Shown one piece after another: positions 29,069 to 41,370 of a stretch of 64,000 nt of DNA. A program made the position numbers and the translations under genes. The first letter of the stretch is position 1. Every line of letters begins with the position of its first letter. The stretch covers positions 1 through 64,000 of the forward strand of contig NZ_VXCA01000003.1 in assembly GCF_011369485.1 (NCBI RefSeq), read 5' to 3'. This DNA is from Pseudomonas atagonensis (GTDB lineage: Bacteria > Pseudomonadota > Gammaproteobacteria > Pseudomonadales > Pseudomonadaceae). The notes beneath the pieces were generated by a model. It made no database searches. It saw nothing but the letters and a program-made list of their open reading frames with translations, and had not been told where the DNA came from.

Positions 29069-29093
29069 CTACAATCTCCTGCCGAATGAGCCT

Positions 29094-29230
29094 TTGTGGC
29101 GAGGGGATTTATCCCCGTTGGGTTGCGCAGCAGCCCCAAAAAGGCTGAATGCGATCAGCCTGATATACCGAGGTGGCAGATATAGGGGCCGCTTCGTAGC
29201 CCAACGGGGATAAATCCCCTCGCCACAAAA
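29094..29230. repeat. REPIN of a second type after folK
   Basis: TGTGGCGAGGGGATTTATCC and its inverted copy ending in CCCCTCGCCACA are separated by about 80 bases. The inner halves are also complementary (CCCCGTTGGG / CCCAACGGGG). It belongs to a different REP family from those at 20766 and 31199. Confidence 0.88.
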
Positions 29231-29523
29231 GCCCTTTTCCAACAAGGTTTTTGTCAGACAAAAACTCGCCGAATCAGGCCTGCCGCGTCGCTGAATCGCA
29301 TCAGTAACGCCGGTAACACTTCCCTCGTAACAATGCGGTAACACACGCAATTGACTTCCTCGGTTCTCCTCACGACTATAGGCGTCCCGCTGCCGCCAAC
29401 CCGGCACATACGGGCGCAATCCAGGCCTTATAAGCACGACAAAAGAGCGTGCGCCTGAGTAGATGAAGAATCACGCGCGTTACTCGCAGTAGTTTCCAGA
29501 GCGCCTGAACGAGGATTTTTTAC
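29231..29523 (+). other. Intergenic region upstream of panB
   Basis: No gene is seen. It contains a nearly perfect palindrome GTTTTTGTC-A-GACAAAAAC (29247-29265), three GGTAAC/GTAAC repeats around 29306-29345, and a weak promoter-like pair TTGACT (29351) and TATAGG (29377) with a long 20-base spacer. The panB transcript probably starts here. The ribosome-binding site GAGGA lies 9 bases before panB. Confidence 0.4.
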
Positions 29524-30324
29524 ATGCCAGCCATCACCCTGACCACGCTCCAGAGCCTCAAGCAGAAAGGTGAAAAAATCACCATGCTGACCTGCTATGA
29601 CGCGACCTTCGCCCACGCCTGCAACGAGGCCGGTGTCGAAGTGCTGCTGGTGGGCGACTCCCTCGGCATGGTCCTGCAAGGTCACGACAGCACCCTGCCG
29701 GTGACCACCGCAGAAATGGCCTACCACACCGCCTGCGTCAAACGCGGCAACACCGATGCCCTGATCCTGGCCGACCTGCCGTTCATGGCCAACGCTACCC
29801 TCGAACAAACCATGAACAACAGCGCCATGCTGATGCAGGCCGGTGCGCACATGGTCAAGGTCGAAGGGCAGCTGTGGCTGGCGGAGTCGATTCGTCTGCT
29901 CGCCGAGCGCGGTGTGCCGGTATGCGCGCACATGGGCCTGACCCCGCAAGCGGTGAACATTCTCGGTGGCTATAAAGTGCAGGGCCGCAACGAGAACCAG
30001 GCGCGACAGATGCGCGCTGATGCGATCTCGCTGGAACAGGCTGGCGCAGCCATGTTGTTGCTGGAATGCGTACCGAGTGAGCTGGCAGCCGAGATCAGCC
30101 AGGCCGTGAAGATCCCGGTGATCGGCATCGGCGCCGGTAACGCCACCGACGGTCAGGTGCTGGTGCTGCACGACATGCTCGGTTTGTCGATCACTGGCCG
30201 TGTACCGAAATTCGTCAAGAACTTCATGCACGGTCAGGACAGCATCCAGTCCGCGCTGAAGGCCTACGTCAGCGAAGTCAAAGCCACCACGTTCCCTGGC
30301 ATCGAACACGGATTCTCTGCATGA
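29524..30324 (+). CDS. panB: 3-methyl-2-oxobutanoate hydroxymethyltransferase
   Basis: 266 residues, a TIM barrel. The metal-binding and active-site motifs are [11 protein letters not shown] and the later DLPFMAN, with EGQLWLAE and CAHMGLTPQ further on. PanB transfers a hydroxymethyl group from methylene-tetrahydrofolate to 2-ketoisovalerate (a product of the ilv pathway upstream) to make ketopantoate. The gene overlaps panC by 4 bases (ATGA). Its folate cofactor requirement fits the nearby folK, though the two are separate transcription units. Confidence 0.96.
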   Translation: MPAITLTTLQSLKQKGEKITMLTCYDATFAHACNEAGVEVLLVGDSLGMVLQGHDSTLPVTTAEMAYHTACVKRGNTDALILADLPFMANATLEQTMNNSAMLMQAGAHMVKVEGQLWLAESIRLLAERGVPVCAHMGLTPQAVNILGGYKVQGRNENQARQMRADAISLEQAGAAMLLLECVPSELAAEISQAVKIPVIGIGAGNATDGQVLVLHDMLGLSITGRVPKFVKNFMHGQDSIQSALKAYVSEVKATTFPGIEHGFSA

Positions 30325-31181
30325 ACACTGTCAAAACCGTACGCGAACTGCGCGCCGCCGTCGCTCGCGCCCGCAGCGAAGGCAAGCGCATCGCCTTCGT
30401 GCCGACCATGGGCAACCTGCACAGCGGCCACATCGCACTGATCACCAAAGCCAACCAGCGTGCGGACTTCGTGGTGGCCAGCATCTTCGTCAACCCGCTG
30501 CAGTTCGGCGCCGGCGAAGACCTCGACAAATACCCCCGCACCCTGGCGGCGGATCAGGAAAAACTGCTGCAAGGCGGCTGTCATCTGCTGTTCGCCCCGA
30601 CCGTCGAAGAGATGTACCCCGACGGCATGACCGGGCAGACCCGCGTCAGTGTTCCGCAACTTTCCGAAGGCCTGTGCGGCGCCAGCCGTCCGGGGCACTT
30701 CGAAGGCGTGGCGACTGTGGTCAGCAAGCTGTTCAACATGGTTCAGCCGGATCTGGCAGTCTTCGGTCAGAAAGATTTCCAGCAACTGGCGGTGATTCGC
30801 GCGCTGGTGCATGACCTCAACATGCCGGTACAGATCATTGGCGAGCCGACCGTGCGCGCCGCCGACGGCCTCGCGCTGTCTTCGCGCAACGGCTTCCTCA
30901 GCGAGGAACAGCGTGCCGTTGCACCCGTGGTCTACCAGACCCTGAGCACGATTGCCGATGCGATCAAGCAAGGTCAACGCGACTTCCCGGCGCTGATCGG
31001 CGCGCAGTTGCAACAACTGAAAGCCGCCGGTCTGCGTCCCGACTATCTGGAAATCCGCCATGCCCTGACATTGCGTCCGGCGACGGCTCAAGACCGTGAC
31101 CTGGTGATTCTGGTGGCTGCGTTCCTCGGTACCACGCGGTTGATCGATAACCTGCACCTGAACCTCGACAGCCCAGCTTAA
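30321..31181 (+). CDS. panC: Pantothenate synthetase
   Basis: 286 residues. The ATP-binding HxGH-like motif is [10 protein letters not shown] with His34 and His37, and the second half of the active site is seen in [13 protein letters not shown] and LSSRNGFLS. The enzyme joins pantoate and beta-alanine using ATP. It is translationally coupled to panB. A REPIN separates it from panD, whose product supplies beta-alanine, so the pathway genes stay together in the order panB-panC-panD. Confidence 0.96.
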   Translation: MNTVKTVRELRAAVARARSEGKRIAFVPTMGNLHSGHIALITKANQRADFVVASIFVNPLQFGAGEDLDKYPRTLAADQEKLLQGGCHLLFAPTVEEMYPDGMTGQTRVSVPQLSEGLCGASRPGHFEGVATVVSKLFNMVQPDLAVFGQKDFQQLAVIRALVHDLNMPVQIIGEPTVRAADGLALSSRNGFLSEEQRAVAPVVYQTLSTIADAIKQGQRDFPALIGAQLQQLKAAGLRPDYLEIRHALTLRPATAQDRDLVILVAAFLGTTRLIDNLHLNLDSPA

Positions 31182-31198
31182 ACAACACCGCAATACCT

Positions 31199-31286
31199 TG
31201 TGGGAGGGGGCTTGCTCCCGAATGCGGTGTGTCATTCAGCATTATTGTTGAAGACACACCGCATTCGGGAGCAAGCCCCCTCCCAC
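31199..31286. repeat. REPIN between panC and panD
   Basis: The same family as the element at 20766: TGTGGGAGGGGGCTTGCTCC with a matching inverted arm 40 bases later. The loop also pairs (GGTGTGTC / GACACACC), so the whole unit can fold into one long hairpin. Confidence 0.9.
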
Positions 31287-31376
31287 TTTGGTTTCTGTAT
31301 GCCGTGGGCCATATTGCCGCCCATAAAGCCTTCGGGCACACTGCCCGCCGTTCGATTCCAACCCGGGAAACATCTC

Positions 31377-31757
31377 ATGCACGCCATCATGCTCAAGGCC
31401 AAATTGCACCGCGCCGAAGTCACCCACGCGGTACTCGATTACGAAGGTTCCTGCGCCATCGATGGCGAATGGCTGGACTTGTCCGGCATCCGTGAATACG
31501 AGCAAATCCAGATCTACAACGTCGACAACGGCGAACGCTTCACCACCTACGCCATCCGTGGCGAAGAAGGCTCACGGATGATTTCGGTCAACGGCGCCGC
31601 TGCGCACAAGGCCCGGGTCGGCGACCGCGTGATCATCTGCGCTTACGCTCATTACAGCGAAGCGGAACTGGCCAACTTCAAGCCGCGCATGCTCTACATG
31701 GCGCCGGGCAACGAGTTGAGCCACACCAGCAATGCCATTCCGGTTCAGGTTGCCTGA
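31377..31757 (+). CDS. panD: Aspartate 1-decarboxylase proenzyme
   Basis: 126 residues from the ATG at 31377, which gives the standard N-terminus [18 protein letters not shown]. Self-cleavage is expected between Gly24 and Ser25 (YEGSCAID), turning the serine into the catalytic pyruvoyl group. Catalytic Lys9 and Tyr58-type residues are present ([10 protein letters not shown]). The enzyme makes beta-alanine for PanC. Longer in-frame starts upstream would run through the REPIN and are rejected. Confidence 0.96.
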   Translation: MHAIMLKAKLHRAEVTHAVLDYEGSCAIDGEWLDLSGIREYEQIQIYNVDNGERFTTYAIRGEEGSRMISVNGAAAHKARVGDRVIICAYAHYSEAELANFKPRMLYMAPGNELSHTSNAIPVQVA

Positions 31758-31977
31758 TCGCCCTGCCCGCGTCCGTTTGTCGGACTGTTTCTAACCTTGA
31801 TGTTAAAAAAGTACCGGAAACAGGTCAGACAAAGTCAAGACAGAACGCAGCGCGAGGGTTACTGTATTCGCCCTGCGTCCCTAAATCGTGTCGACGCATT
31901 TGACCCGCGCCCCATCAGGGCGTAGCGGTCTGTTCAGTGTTCAAAAGGCCGTTCAAGTAAAAAGGAAAACCGCAGCG

Positions 31978-33642
31978 ATGGCGTACTACCGCACTCCTCA
32001 CGACGTTACCGCTCTGCCCGCCTGGCAAGCGTTGAAAGATCACCGCCAAGCCATGCAGGATTTCAGCATGCGCGAAGCCTTCAACGCCGATCCGCAGCGC
32101 TTCAATCAGTTCACCCTCAGCAGTTGCGGGCTGTTTCTCGATTATTCGAAGAATTTGATCAACGCCGAGACCCGCAACCTGTTGGTGGGTCTGGCCAATG
32201 AAGTCGATCTGAAGGGCGCAATCAAAGCGCTGTTCGACGGTGAAATCGTCAACGCCTCCGAAGGCCGCCCGGCGTTGCACACCGCCCTGCGTCGCCCGGT
32301 GGGCGACAAGTTGTCGGTCAACGGCGTCAACGTGATGCCGGAAGTCCACAAAGTCTTGAACCAGATCACCGACCTCGTGGGCCGCATCCACGACGGTCTG
32401 TGGCGTGGTTACACAGAAAAACCGATTACTGACGTGGTGAACATCGGCATCGGTGGCTCTTTCCTCGGCCCTGAACTGGTGTCCGAAGCCCTGCTGTCTT
32501 ACGCGCAGAAAGGCGTGCGTTGCCACTATCTGGCGAACATCGACGGCAGCGAGTTCCACGAGCTGACGCAAAAGCTGCGCGCCGAAACCACGCTGTTCAT
32601 CGTTTCGTCGAAGTCGTTCAATACCCTCGAAACCCTGAAGAACGCTCAGGCTGCACGCGCCTGGTACCTGGCGCAGGGCGGTTCGGAAGCCGAGCTGTAT
32701 CGTCACTTCATCGCCGTGTCGAGCAACAACGCGGCAGCGGTGGCTTTCGGTATCCGCGAAGAAAACATCTTCCCGATGTGGGACTGGGTTGGTGGCCGTT
32801 ACTCGCTGTGGTCGGCCATCGGTCTGCCGATTGCTCTGGCCATCGGCATGTCCAACTTCAAGGAACTGCTGTCCGGCGCTTACACCATGGACCAGCATTT
32901 CCAGAGCGCGCCATTCGAGCAGAACATGCCAGTGCTGCTGGCCTTGCTTGGTGTGTGGTACGGCAACTTCTGGGGCGCACAGAGTCACGCGATCCTGCCG
33001 TACGACCATTACCTGCGCAACATCACCAAGCATTTGCAACAGCTGGACATGGAATCCAACGGCAAGAGCGTGCGCCAGGACGGCACGCCGGTATCGACCG
33101 ATACCGGCCCGGTGATCTGGGGCGGCGTCGGCTGCAACGGTCAGCACGCTTACCACCAGTTGCTGCACCAAGGCACCCAACTGATCCCGGCCGACTTCAT
33201 CGTGCCGATCGTCAGCTTTAACCCGGTAGCCGACCACCATCAGTGGCTGTACGCCAACTGCCTGTCGCAGAGTCAGGCACTGATGCTCGGCAAAACCTTG
33301 CCCGAAGCCGAAGCCGAACTGCGCGACAAGGGCATGAGCGAAGAGCAGGTGCACAAACTCGCACCGCACAAGGTGATCCCGGGCAACCGTCCGAGCAACA
33401 CCCTCGTGGTTGAACGCATCAGCCCGCGTCGTCTCGGCGCGCTGGTCGCCATGTATGAACACAAAGTGTTCGTGCAAAGCGTGGTCTGGGGCATCAACGC
33501 CTTCGACCAGTGGGGCGTGGAGCTGGGCAAGGAACTGGGCAAAGGCGTCTACAGCCGTCTGGTCGGCAGCGAAGAAAGCGTTGCCGAAGACCCGTCCACT
33601 CAAGGCCTGATCAACTACTTCCGCGGTCGTCACCGCGGTTGA
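31978..33642 (+). CDS. pgi: Glucose-6-phosphate isomerase
   Basis: 554 residues from the ATG at 31978, matching the family N-terminus [16 protein letters not shown]. Family motifs include [16 protein letters not shown] and, near the end, the long PGI signature around [16 protein letters not shown]. The enzyme interconverts glucose-6-phosphate and fructose-6-phosphate; in Pseudomonas it mainly works in the gluconeogenic direction and in the Entner-Doudoroff cycle. It stands 220 bases after panD with no gene between. A REPIN follows it. Confidence 0.96.
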   Translation: MAYYRTPHDVTALPAWQALKDHRQAMQDFSMREAFNADPQRFNQFTLSSCGLFLDYSKNLINAETRNLLVGLANEVDLKGAIKALFDGEIVNASEGRPALHTALRRPVGDKLSVNGVNVMPEVHKVLNQITDLVGRIHDGLWRGYTEKPITDVVNIGIGGSFLGPELVSEALLSYAQKGVRCHYLANIDGSEFHELTQKLRAETTLFIVSSKSFNTLETLKNAQAARAWYLAQGGSEAELYRHFIAVSSNNAAAVAFGIREENIFPMWDWVGGRYSLWSAIGLPIALAIGMSNFKELLSGAYTMDQHFQSAPFEQNMPVLLALLGVWYGNFWGAQSHAILPYDHYLRNITKHLQQLDMESNGKSVRQDGTPVSTDTGPVIWGGVGCNGQHAYHQLLHQGTQLIPADFIVPIVSFNPVADHHQWLYANCLSQSQALMLGKTLPEAEAELRDKGMSEEQVHKLAPHKVIPGNRPSNTLVVERISPRRLGALVAMYEHKVFVQSVVWGINAFDQWGVELGKELGKGVYSRLVGSEESVAEDPSTQGLINYFRGRHRG

Positions 33643-33662
33643 TTTGACGGCACAGCGTTAAC

Positions 33663-33752
33663 CCTGTGGGAGGGGGCTTGCTCGAATGCAGCGTGTCATT
33701 CAGCAGAGATGTTGACTGACCCACTGTATTCGGGAGCAAGCCCCCTCCCACA
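33663..33752. repeat. REPIN between pgi and acs
   Basis: The same family as at 20766 and 31199, but the left arm has lost two bases (GGCTTGCTCGAATGC instead of GGCTTGCTCCCGAATGC). The right arm is intact. Confidence 0.9.
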
Positions 33753-33832
33753 GTTGTTTTGCGCATGACTTGAACCTCTGCACCTCTCGGCGCATCTTTA
33801 TTCTTGTCGCACAACAAGAATAAGGAACCGTC

Positions 33833-35770
<1,938 letters not shown>

Positions 35771-35821
35771 ACCTGCGGGCGCGGTCAACCGGCCGCGCTC
35801 GCCCTTCTCCGTTGAGTGGTC

Positions 35822-36694
35822 ATGGAATTCATCCGCAGCCGTATCGAACACCAGCTCATGAGCCTGACCGGTCTGTCCCTCGGTCAGCTCGATCTGGAAA
35901 ACCCCAAGGGCGATCCCGGCCTGTTCGGCCCTGACTCGATCAGTTGGCAGGTTCACGGCGACTTCAGCAGCATGCTCATCGGCGGCATCAGTGCGTTGTT
36001 GCTGCAAGCCCTGCATCCATTGGCGCTGGCCGGGGTTTGGGATCATTCGAATTTTCGTCAGGACATGCTCGGCCGCTTGCGGCGCACCAGCCAGTTTGTC
36101 TCCGGCACCACGTTTGGCTCGCGGCGAGATGCCGATTGGTTGATCGAGAAAGTGCGCACTATTCACCTGCAAGTGGTCGGCACCGCGCCAGATGGCCGGC
36201 CCTACGCAGCCAGTGATCCGGACTTGCTGACCTGGGTGCACGTCGCCGAGGTCAGCAACTTCCTTGCGGCGCATTTGCGTTATCGCAATCCGCAGTTGTC
36301 GCCGGCGGATCAGGATCGCTACTACGCGGAAATCGCCGTGGTGGCCGAGCGGCTTGGCGCGCGGGACGTGCCGAAATCGCGACAGTGCGTGGCCGATTAC
36401 CTGCAACGCATGCGCCCGCAGTTGCTCTGCGATGAACGCAGCCGCGAAGTCCTGCGCCTGCTCCTCGACGCGCCGGCACCAAGCGCTCTGGCACGACCTT
36501 TTGGCGATCTGATGATGAAGGCCGGCATCGACCTGTTGCCCGACTGGGCCAGCGACATGCTCGATGCCCGGCAGAACCCGCTGCAGCGCCAACTGATCCG
36601 CGCCAGCGTCAAACGCAGCGCACCGATGCTGCGCTGGGCGATGCGCAATGGTTCGGTGCAGAGAGCCAAACGTCGTATGAGTCTGCCGACCTGA
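35822..36694 (+). CDS. MpaB-type oxygenase family protein (DUF2236)
   Basis: 290 residues from the ATG at 35822. The family core ISALLLQALHPLALAGVWDHS, with its conserved histidines, and a later HVAEVSNFL segment place it in the DUF2236/MpaB (latex-clearing-protein-like) family of haem-binding oxygenases. Substrate and partner are unknown; related proteins include rubber oxygenase Lcp and mycophenolic-acid MpaB'. No signal peptide is obvious. It begins 51 bases after acs and could share its transcript. Confidence 0.82.
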   Translation: MEFIRSRIEHQLMSLTGLSLGQLDLENPKGDPGLFGPDSISWQVHGDFSSMLIGGISALLLQALHPLALAGVWDHSNFRQDMLGRLRRTSQFVSGTTFGSRRDADWLIEKVRTIHLQVVGTAPDGRPYAASDPDLLTWVHVAEVSNFLAAHLRYRNPQLSPADQDRYYAEIAVVAERLGARDVPKSRQCVADYLQRMRPQLLCDERSREVLRLLLDAPAPSALARPFGDLMMKAGIDLLPDWASDMLDARQNPLQRQLIRASVKRSAPMLRWAMRNGSVQRAKRRMSLPT

Positions 36695-36698
36695 AAAG

Positions 36699-36768
36699 CT
36701 TCGCGAGCAAGCCCGCTCCCACATTTGGAATGCGTTCCCATGTGGGAGCGGGCTTGCTCGCGAAGGGC
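36699..36768. repeat. REPIN of a third type after the MpaB-like gene
   Basis: CTTCGCGAGCAAGCCCGCTC and its inverted copy GAGCGGGCTTGCTCGCGAAG face each other across a short loop containing ATTTGGAATGCGTTCC. It is the shortest REPIN in the window. Confidence 0.9.
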
Positions 36769-36833
36769 TTAACTCGGTTACCCGCCAAGCTGTTAAACTC
36801 CCGCGCCCCAATTCTCACCAGCAAGGCGCCCGC

Positions 36834-37850
36834 ATGTCTTCCTTGAATCAGGCGCTGCGCGCCGCCCTCGATCAACGCCAGGACTTGCTCACGGCACTGC
36901 ACAGCCAGGGCACCGACTGCTATCGCCTGTTCCACGGCAGCCAAGAAGGCGCCGGCGGCCTGACCATCGACCGCTACGGGCCGCAACTGCTGGTGCAAAG
37001 TTTTCACCAGACGCTGGAGCGTGAAGATCTTCTGCAGTTGCACGCCATGGTCAATCAAACCCTTGGGCTGGAGACCTTGCTGGTCTACAACGATCGCTCC
37101 CGGGGCAACTCGCGTATTGACCGTGAAGACAGCGTCTACCGCGCCGACGACGCAGCGCTGGCCGATCTGGTCGGTCACGAGTGGGGCCTCAATTATCGCG
37201 TTCGCGGACGTCACGCAGGTCAGGATCCACTGCTGTTCCTCGACCTGCGCAACACCCGCGGCTGGGTCAAGGATCACGCCAAAGGCAAATCCGTGCTCAA
37301 CCTGTTCGCCTACACCTGCGGCGTCGGCCTCAGTGCCGCAGCCGGTGGCGCCCGTGAAGTGTGCAACCTGGATTTCGCCGAAGGCAATCTGGCAGTCGGT
37401 CGCGAAAACGGTCAGCTAAACCCGCAGCTGCCCGCAATGGAATTCATTCAGTCGGATTATTTCCCGGCCATCCGCCAGCTCGCCGGCCTGCCGATCAGCC
37501 AGCGTCGCGGGCAGAAACTGCCAAGCTACCAGCGCCTCGAACAGCGCCAGTACGATCTGGTCTTGCTCGACCCGCCGGCCTGGGCCAAGAGCGCATTCGG
37601 CACCGTCGACCTGCTGCGCGATTATCAGAGCCTGCTCAAACCGGCCTTGCTGACCACCGCCGACAATGGCGTGCTGATCTGCTGCAACAATCTGGCGAAA
37701 GTCAGCATGGACGACTGGCGCGAACAGGTATTGCGCTGCGCCGAAAAGGCCGGCCGACCGGTGCGTGAGTGGAGTGTGATGACCCCTGGCGAGGATTTCC
37801 CGTCACTGGATCAACAGCCGCCCTTGAAAACCCTGATCCTCCAGCTCTGA
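36834..37850 (+). CDS. Class I SAM-dependent rRNA methyltransferase, RlmI/RlmK-like
   Basis: 338 residues. The C-terminal Rossmann domain has SAM motif LNLFAYTCGVGL (about residue 160) and catalytic LLDPPAWAKS (about 242), as in the 23S rRNA methyltransferase group that contains RlmI and RlmKL. The N-terminal PUA-like part is reduced compared with E. coli RlmI (396 residues), so the exact target base is uncertain. It lies between a REPIN and the DUF748 gene. Alternative: a protein or small-RNA methyltransferase. Confidence 0.8.
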   Translation: MSSLNQALRAALDQRQDLLTALHSQGTDCYRLFHGSQEGAGGLTIDRYGPQLLVQSFHQTLEREDLLQLHAMVNQTLGLETLLVYNDRSRGNSRIDREDSVYRADDAALADLVGHEWGLNYRVRGRHAGQDPLLFLDLRNTRGWVKDHAKGKSVLNLFAYTCGVGLSAAAGGAREVCNLDFAEGNLAVGRENGQLNPQLPAMEFIQSDYFPAIRQLAGLPISQRRGQKLPSYQRLEQRQYDLVLLDPPAWAKSAFGTVDLLRDYQSLLKPALLTTADNGVLICCNNLAKVSMDDWREQVLRCAEKAGRPVREWSVMTPGEDFPSLDQQPPLKTLILQL

Positions 37851-37944
37851 GCATCACTCACAACTTTCAGACATTTCCTGCAAGGCGTGAGCACTTCGGA
37901 ACCAGAATCGCGTGCCATACTCCAAGGCACTCCGATTCAGACAG

Positions 37945-40896
37945 ATGAAGCCGCACATGCCCAAAGGATTGATTCGCGCGATTGGCGCCTTGTTGACTGC
38001 TCTGGCCCTCTACAGCCTGCTGGGGTTTCTGATTCTGCCGGGCATTGCCCTGCGCATCGCCAACCAGCAACTGGCCAACTACGCCACCGTACCTGCGCAT
38101 CTGCAGCGCATCGAACTCAATCCGTTCAGCCTCGAAGTCACCCTGTGGGGCCTGGTCATCGGCGAGCCGGGCAAGGAGCAGATCGGCTTCGAACGCCTGT
38201 ACGCCGACTTGCAACTCGATAGCCTGTGGACAAAAGCGGTGCACCTGGCCGACATTCAGCTGGACAAGCCAAAAACCGAAATCCTCTTCGCCAAGGACGG
38301 CAAGCTCAACCTGCTGGGCCTGTTCAAGGTACCAGCGAGTGAACCGACACCGGTCGATCCCAATGCAAAACCGTTTCCACTGCGCATTGACAGCATCAAA
38401 CTGGCCAGCGGCGTCGTGCACTTTCAGGATGCGCGTCCGAGCGAGCCGATCGAGTTCCTTTACGACGACCTCACCTTCGAACTGAAAAACCTCAGTACCC
38501 TGCCCGAAGACAGTGCCGACATGACCCTCGTCGCCATCGGCCCCAACGGTGGACGGATCGACTGGAGCGGCAATTTCAGCCTGATCCCGATCGCCTCCGA
38601 AGGCACACTGAAACTCACCGACGGCAAGATGAAGGCTTTCTGGCCTTACGTGCGTGATTCGGTGCCGCTGGTGCTCGAAGACGGTGTGATCAGCCTCAGC
38701 ACTGAGTACAAGCTCAATCTGTCGAAACAAACCGAACTGCTGCTGAACAACGTTGCAGTGAACATTGCACCCTTCGCCATCAAGGCACCGGATGGGCGCC
38801 CGCTGGTAAAGCTCGAACGCCTCGACGTCACCGACACCAGCATCGATCTGGCCAAACAACAAGTGGTGGTTGGCAAAATCCGCAGCCAGAAACTGGAAAC
38901 CTGGGCAGCCCTCGAAGCGGACGGTCAGCTTGACTGGCAAAAACTGTTCGCCAGCCAACCATCGAAGCCCGCCGCCAAAGCCGCCGCCGAACCGGCAACC
39001 ACACCGGCCGCCGCCGACTCACCGAAACCAGAACCAAACGCCCCGAGCAAGCCTTGGCAAGTGCTGCTCAAGGACGTGCAACTGCGTGACTACAAAGTGC
39101 ACTTGGCCGACCGCTCGGCGAAGCCGGAAGTCGCTCTGGACATCACACCACTGAACGTGGATTTGCAGGATTTCGACAGCCTCAACGGTTCGCCCTTCAA
39201 GCTCAAGCTCGACACCGGTGTGGGCAAGCAAGGCAAGCTCATGGCCGACGGTGTGGTCAACCTCGCGCCGGTCACCGCCCAGCTCAACGTAAAGACCCAG
39301 GACATCGATCTGCGTGTCGCGCAGTCTTACATCAACCCGTTCATTCGCCTGGAACTGCGCAGCGGCATGCTCGGCAGTGATTTGAAGGTCAACCTGAAAA
39401 GCACCGAGCCTCTCGCACTCAGCGTCACCGGACGGGCGCAGATCGATCAACTGCACACCCTCGACACGCTTAAAACCCGCGACTTCCTCAAGTGGCAGCA
39501 GGTGGTGGTCGAAGGTCTGAATTATCAGCACGGCGACAGCCTGTCGATCGACAAGGTCAACCTGCTCCAGCCGTACGTGCGCTTCATGATCAACGATGAC
39601 CGCACCACCAATATCGATGACCTGCTGATTCCGCAATCCGCCGACAGCGGAGCAAAGACTGCCGCGGCCAAACCGGCCAGCAAAGACAAACCGCTGGGCA
39701 TTCACATCGGCGGTATTGCCATCAACGACGGCTCGGCCAACTTCGCCGACTTCAGCCTGACGCCGAATTTCGCTACCGCCGTTCAGCAACTGAACGGGCA
39801 GATCGGCACCATCGACAGCCGTCAGGCGAAACCGGCCAGCGTCGACATCAAGGGCAAGGTCGACCGTTATGCACCCGTGACCATCAAGGGCGCGGTCAAT
39901 CCGTTCGACCCGATGGCCAGCCTCGACATCGCCACCAGTTTCAAACGCGTCGAACTGACCACCCTGACACCCTACTCCGGCAAATTCGCCGGCTACCGTA
40001 TTCGCAAGGGCCGACTCAATCTCGACCTGCATTACCTGATCACCAATGGCCAGCTCAAAGCTGAAAACAAAGTGGTGGTCGAGCAACTGCAACTCGGTGA
40101 AAAGGTTGATAGCCCGGATGCCGTGAGCCTGCCGCTGAAACTGGCGATTGCCTTGCTCAAGGACGTCGATGGCAAGATCTCCATCGAGCTGCCAGTCACC
40201 GGCGACCTGAACAACCCGCAATTCAGCGTGATGCCGATTGTCTGGCAGACCCTGCGTAACCTGATCGTCAAAGCAGCAGCGGCACCGTTCAAGCTGATTG
40301 GCGGCCTGGTCAGTGGCGGCGGTTCGGAAGACCTCGGTACCGTGTCGTTCGCGCCGGGCTCCAGCGAACTGAACAAGGACGCCGAGGCCGCGCTGGTCAA
40401 ACTGTCCCAGGCCCTGAAAGAACGCCCGGCTCTGCGTCTGGAAATCGAAGGCACCGCCGCGCAAAGCAGCGACGGCCCGTTGATTGCCGAGCAACGTCTG
40501 GAGCGTGAATACCAGTACAACTACTACAAGATGCTCCAGCGTCGTGGCGACAAGGTTCCGGCTCAGGCCTCACTGCTGCAGGTACCGGACGGCGAAAAAG
40601 GCCCGCTGCTGGAAGGCATTTACCGTACGCGTCTGAAAACCCAGCCACCGGCCGAATGGAAAGACCTCGGCAAGGAAGAGCGCACGGCAAAAATGCGCGA
40701 AGGCCTGATCAAGTTCTGGAGCGGCAGCGACGTGTTGCTGCGTCAGCTCGGTCAGGAACGCGCCAGCAGCATCAAGGATTATCTGGTGGACAAGGGCAAA
40801 CTCGAGGATGACCGTGTGTACTTCATCGATGCCAACCTTGGTGAAGCCGAAAGCGATGGCCGCGTGGTCACCCAAATGCATCTGGATGCCGAATGA
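37945..40896 (+). CDS. DUF748 (AsmA-like) envelope protein with OmpA-like C-terminus
   Basis: About 983 residues. One N-terminal membrane anchor (about 10-34) is followed by a very long periplasmic part made of DUF748/AsmA-like repeats rich in beta-strands, with Ala/Pro/Lys linkers at about 345-370 and 570-585. Residues 800-980 resemble an OmpA peptidoglycan-binding tail (VSFAPGSSELNKDAEAALVKL). AsmA-like proteins form hydrophobic grooves that move phospholipids between membranes; that role is possible but unproven here. A second ATG at 37957 is an alternative start. It overlaps the DUF2845 gene. Confidence 0.85.
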   Translation: MKPHMPKGLIRAIGALLTALALYSLLGFLILPGIALRIANQQLANYATVPAHLQRIELNPFSLEVTLWGLVIGEPGKEQIGFERLYADLQLDSLWTKAVHLADIQLDKPKTEILFAKDGKLNLLGLFKVPASEPTPVDPNAKPFPLRIDSIKLASGVVHFQDARPSEPIEFLYDDLTFELKNLSTLPEDSADMTLVAIGPNGGRIDWSGNFSLIPIASEGTLKLTDGKMKAFWPYVRDSVPLVLEDGVISLSTEYKLNLSKQTELLLNNVAVNIAPFAIKAPDGRPLVKLERLDVTDTSIDLAKQQVVVGKIRSQKLETWAALEADGQLDWQKLFASQPSKPAAKAAAEPATTPAAADSPKPEPNAPSKPWQVLLKDVQLRDYKVHLADRSAKPEVALDITPLNVDLQDFDSLNGSPFKLKLDTGVGKQGKLMADGVVNLAPVTAQLNVKTQDIDLRVAQSYINPFIRLELRSGMLGSDLKVNLKSTEPLALSVTGRAQIDQLHTLDTLKTRDFLKWQQVVVEGLNYQHGDSLSIDKVNLLQPYVRFMINDDRTTNIDDLLIPQSADSGAKTAAAKPASKDKPLGIHIGGIAINDGSANFADFSLTPNFATAVQQLNGQIGTIDSRQAKPASVDIKGKVDRYAPVTIKGAVNPFDPMASLDIATSFKRVELTTLTPYSGKFAGYRIRKGRLNLDLHYLITNGQLKAENKVVVEQLQLGEKVDSPDAVSLPLKLAIALLKDVDGKISIELPVTGDLNNPQFSVMPIVWQTLRNLIVKAAAAPFKLIGGLVSGGGSEDLGTVSFAPGSSELNKDAEAALVKLSQALKERPALRLEIEGTAAQSSDGPLIAEQRLEREYQYNYYKMLQRRGDKVPAQASLLQVPDGEKGPLLEGIYRTRLKTQPPAEWKDLGKEERTAKMREGLIKFWSGSDVLLRQLGQERASSIKDYLVDKGKLEDDRVYFIDANLGEAESDGRVVTQMHLDAE

Positions 40897-41192
40897 TGAA
40901 GCTAAACGGGTTGCTCGTGATGGCGCTGGCGCTCCTTGCCGGACAGGCTTCGGCGTCGGATACCCTGCGTTGCGGCAGCCAACTGGTCAGTCTGGGCGAC
41001 CGTTCCAGCGAAGTGCTGCAGAAGTGTGGCGAACCAGTGAGCCGCGACATGCTCGGCTACAAGCGCAGCGCCAATCGCCGCGAAGAATTCCAGGTCGAAG
41101 AATGGACCTACGGCCCGAGCAACGGCATGTACCAGTACCTGCGTTTCGAAGGCAATCGCCTGCGCCAGATCAACAGCAAACGCGGCAACTGA
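40893..41192 (+). CDS. DUF2845 periplasmic protein
   Basis: 99 residues. A signal peptide (1-22, ending ASA) precedes a small domain with two cysteines (LRCGSQLV and LQKCGEP) and a conserved EEWTYGPS...YLRFEGNRL pattern, typical of DUF2845. The function is unknown. The first ATG overlaps the stop of the DUF748 gene (ATGA), so the two are cotranslated and their products may work together in the periplasm. The next gene on the other strand ends 178 bases away. Confidence 0.85.
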   Translation: MMKLNGLLVMALALLAGQASASDTLRCGSQLVSLGDRSSEVLQKCGEPVSRDMLGYKRSANRREEFQVEEWTYGPSNGMYQYLRFEGNRLRQINSKRGN

Positions 41193-41370
41193 CACACAAC
41201 ACCCACATTCAATTTGTATTGCCCCGGAAATAGAACAGGCCCCGACACAAGTGCCGGAGCCTGTAATGGTCACATCCTTGTGACCGTTCGCATGAACTCT
41301 AAAGTGGCGGCAGACGTATTGCTCGGCCCGTCTGTCGCGCCTTCTCCCGGTCCAGGCGAGAAGTCATGCC

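Noticed and set aside
41229..41256. Hairpin after the DUF2845 gene as terminator
   Set aside because: The stem is imperfect and no T-tract follows.
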